This document shows, piece after piece, positions 62,889 to 64,000 of a stretch of DNA of 64,000 nt. The notes below the pieces were generated by a model. The model made no database searches, was not told the origin of the DNA, and saw only the letters and a list, made by a program, of their open reading frames with translations. The position numbers and the translations under genes are program-made. The DNA comes from Sphingobacterium alkalisoli (lineage in GTDB: Bacteria > Bacteroidota > Bacteroidia > Sphingobacteriales > Sphingobacteriaceae): NCBI RefSeq assembly GCF_005049105.1, contig NZ_SUKA01000003.1, forward strand, positions 248,001 through 312,000, read 5' to 3'. Each line of letters begins with the position of its first letter. The stretch's first letter is position 1.

Positions 62889-64000
62889 TTACCGTGTTTG
62901 TGCCTCGCGCATTGGATTAGCTCCAACAGACTCTCCTCTTGTGCTTTGTTGTTGTCTAAACAATTCAAAATTAGAAGATTGGTATTGCCTCGGCCAAGCG
63001 TTGTTGTTTTCGTCTATATCTGCCGTTTCCCGATAGGGATCAATACGGATGAATTTTACATCTTTTCGCTTGGCAAATACTTTTTGCACCTGATTCTCAT
63101 TCTTGCGCCAGATGTAAGCCGGTACATTATCGATCTCTTTTGTACCGTCCTCATAATTCCATTCTATCAGGATTGGCATCACAAGCCCACCCTTATTACT
63201 AAAACTCAATTCGTAGAAGGTAATCTTTCCGTCTACGATTTCCTTTTCTTGACTACTCAACTTCGAATAAAAATCGTCGAATTCGCGCTTTTGTTTCGGT
63301 GTTACCTCAAATCGATCCCACTTATTGTAAAAATCTAATAAAGATGTATCTTTATCAACCAGGTACTCCATATGTTGCGCTAGATTGCGTTGGCGAGAGA
63401 TATTATTCAGATCTTCCTCATATTCTAACTTATTTTGCTGCTGCAAACTTTCCGGATGAAAATTCATCCGATAGGATACCACATTGTCTAAAGAGATGTC
63501 TACTGCATCTGTTCCAAAAAACCAGCCTCTCCAAAACCAGTCCAGATCTACCGCAGACGCATCTTCCATTGTGCGGAAAAAATCAGCTGGCGTCGGATGC
63601 TTGAATGCCCACCGCTTCGCATATTCCTTGAACGCAAAATCAAATAAATCCCTGCCCATTACCGTCTCTCTAAGAATATTTAATGCAGTAGCTGGTTTAG
63701 CATAAGCATTGGGACCAAATTGTACTATATTTTCCGAATTGGTCATAATAGGCTCTAATTGGTCCTTTGGAAGTTTCATATAGTCCGCAATCTTGTGTGC
63801 AGGGCCCCGTCTCGAAGGATAATCTTTTTCCCATTCCTGTTCTGCCAAATACTGTACAAAGGTATTCAATCCTTCATCCATCCACGTCCATTGACGCTCA
63901 TCCGAATTCACAATCATCGGAAAGAAATTATGCCCAACTTCATGAATAATAACACCAATCATACCGTATTTTGTCGCCTCCGAATAAGTACCATATTCAT
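62889..64000 (-). CDS. M1-family zinc metallopeptidase, C-terminal part (partial)
   Basis: The frame runs off the window edge (upstream residues EYGTYSEATKYG are seen before the MIGVIIHEVGHNFFP segment). It has the HExxH motif HEVGH and, about 20 residues later, TWMDEGLNTFVQYLAEQ with the third zinc ligand Glu. The C-terminal 250 residues are a beta-sandwich and helix region without a recognised motif. It is probably a secreted peptidase. The true start lies outside the window. Confidence 0.85.
   Translation of the reverse strand, partial: EYGTYSEATKYGMIGVIIHEVGHNFFPMIVNSDERQWTWMDEGLNTFVQYLAEQEWEKDYPSRRGPAHKIADYMKLPKDQLEPIMTNSENIVQFGPNAYAKPATALNILRETVMGRDLFDFAFKEYAKRWAFKHPTPADFFRTMEDASAVDLDWFWRGWFFGTDAVDISLDNVVSYRMNFHPESLQQQNKLEYEEDLNNISRQRNLAQHMEYLVDKDTSLLDFYNKWDRFEVTPKQKREFDDFYSKLSSQEKEIVDGKITFYELSFSNKGGLVMPILIEWNYEDGTKEIDNVPAYIWRKNENQVQKVFAKRKDVKFIRIDPYRETADIDENNNAWPRQYQSSNFELFRQQQSTRGESVGANPMREAQTR

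Overview
The window looks like a chromosomal segment of a Bacteroidota bacterium, most likely of the Sphingobacteriaceae. This is inferred from family content: a Nudix-type arabinose regulator, DUF3810, an OmpL-like porin paired with an ammonium transporter, a sulfite reductase fused to a HEPN domain, DUF6443/RHS secreted proteins, many lipoproteins, almost no Shine-Dalgarno signals, and promoters of the TTTG / TAnnTTTG kind. Base composition is AT-rich except for the RHS core. No rRNA, tRNA, CRISPR array or complete insertion sequence was seen.

Layout. 1-4.9 kb: a dehydrogenase tail, a patatin-like lipase, two L,D-transpeptidase-type proteins, a membrane protein and panB. 5-7.2 kb: an RluA-type pseudouridine synthase, a TlpA-like thioredoxin and pyrF. 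7.4-13.9 kb: a sulfate-assimilation cluster (HEPN-fused sulfite reductase, siroheme enzymes, cysH, cysD, cysN) closed by a strong terminator. 14-22 kb: a two-gene secreted RHS/YD-repeat locus whose GC-rich core ends in an AT-rich variable tip, followed by a tiny membrane protein, an orphan tip with a nonsense codon and a second copy of the core end. 22.2-25.2 kb: an AraC-type regulator, then a 357-bp array whose CTAG core recurs every 21 bp without slippage, further hairpins, and two proteins of unknown role. 25.3-28.8 kb: a cation efflux transporter, glutamate dehydrogenase and a sirtuin. 28.9-35.3 kb: an arabinose operon (araB, araD, araA, sugar/Na+ symporter) with its Nudix-family regulator. 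35.4-42.6 kb: a DUF2892 protein, an ATP-cone/Mrr-like nuclease, ThuA protein, aroB, S4 protein, proline dehydrogenase, HAD phosphatase, and a sigma factor with a membrane partner. 42.8-51.6 kb: stress protein, esterase, sugar dehydrogenase, FMN reductase, DUF3810 protease-like protein, nucleoid-associated protein, histone-deacetylase-like protein, YceH and a Ycf48-like protein. 51.6-56.5 kb: BON, SH3, Gre-like and Ala-rich envelope/stress proteins, then folD and lepA. 56.5-60.4 kb: an OmpL-like porin and ammonium transporter flanked on both sides by 3' remnants of a lost second pair. 60.4-64 kb: a methyltransferase, a LysR regulator with a metallo-hydrolase, and the end of an M1 peptidase gene.

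How the genes work together. The cys cluster would activate sulfate (CysDN), reduce APS (CysH), reduce sulfite with a siroheme enzyme, and make the siroheme itself. The ara cluster imports arabinose and converts it to xylulose-5-phosphate under a sugar-sensing repressor. The amt/porin pair would bring ammonium across both membranes, with glutamate dehydrogenase available to assimilate it.

The most unusual item is the phased 21-bp CTAG array at 23233-23589. It mixes direct and inverted units, including perfect hairpins, and does not fit CRISPR, an integron cassette array or an ordinary terminator. The RHS locus, with swapped and decaying toxin-like tips, is the second focus.
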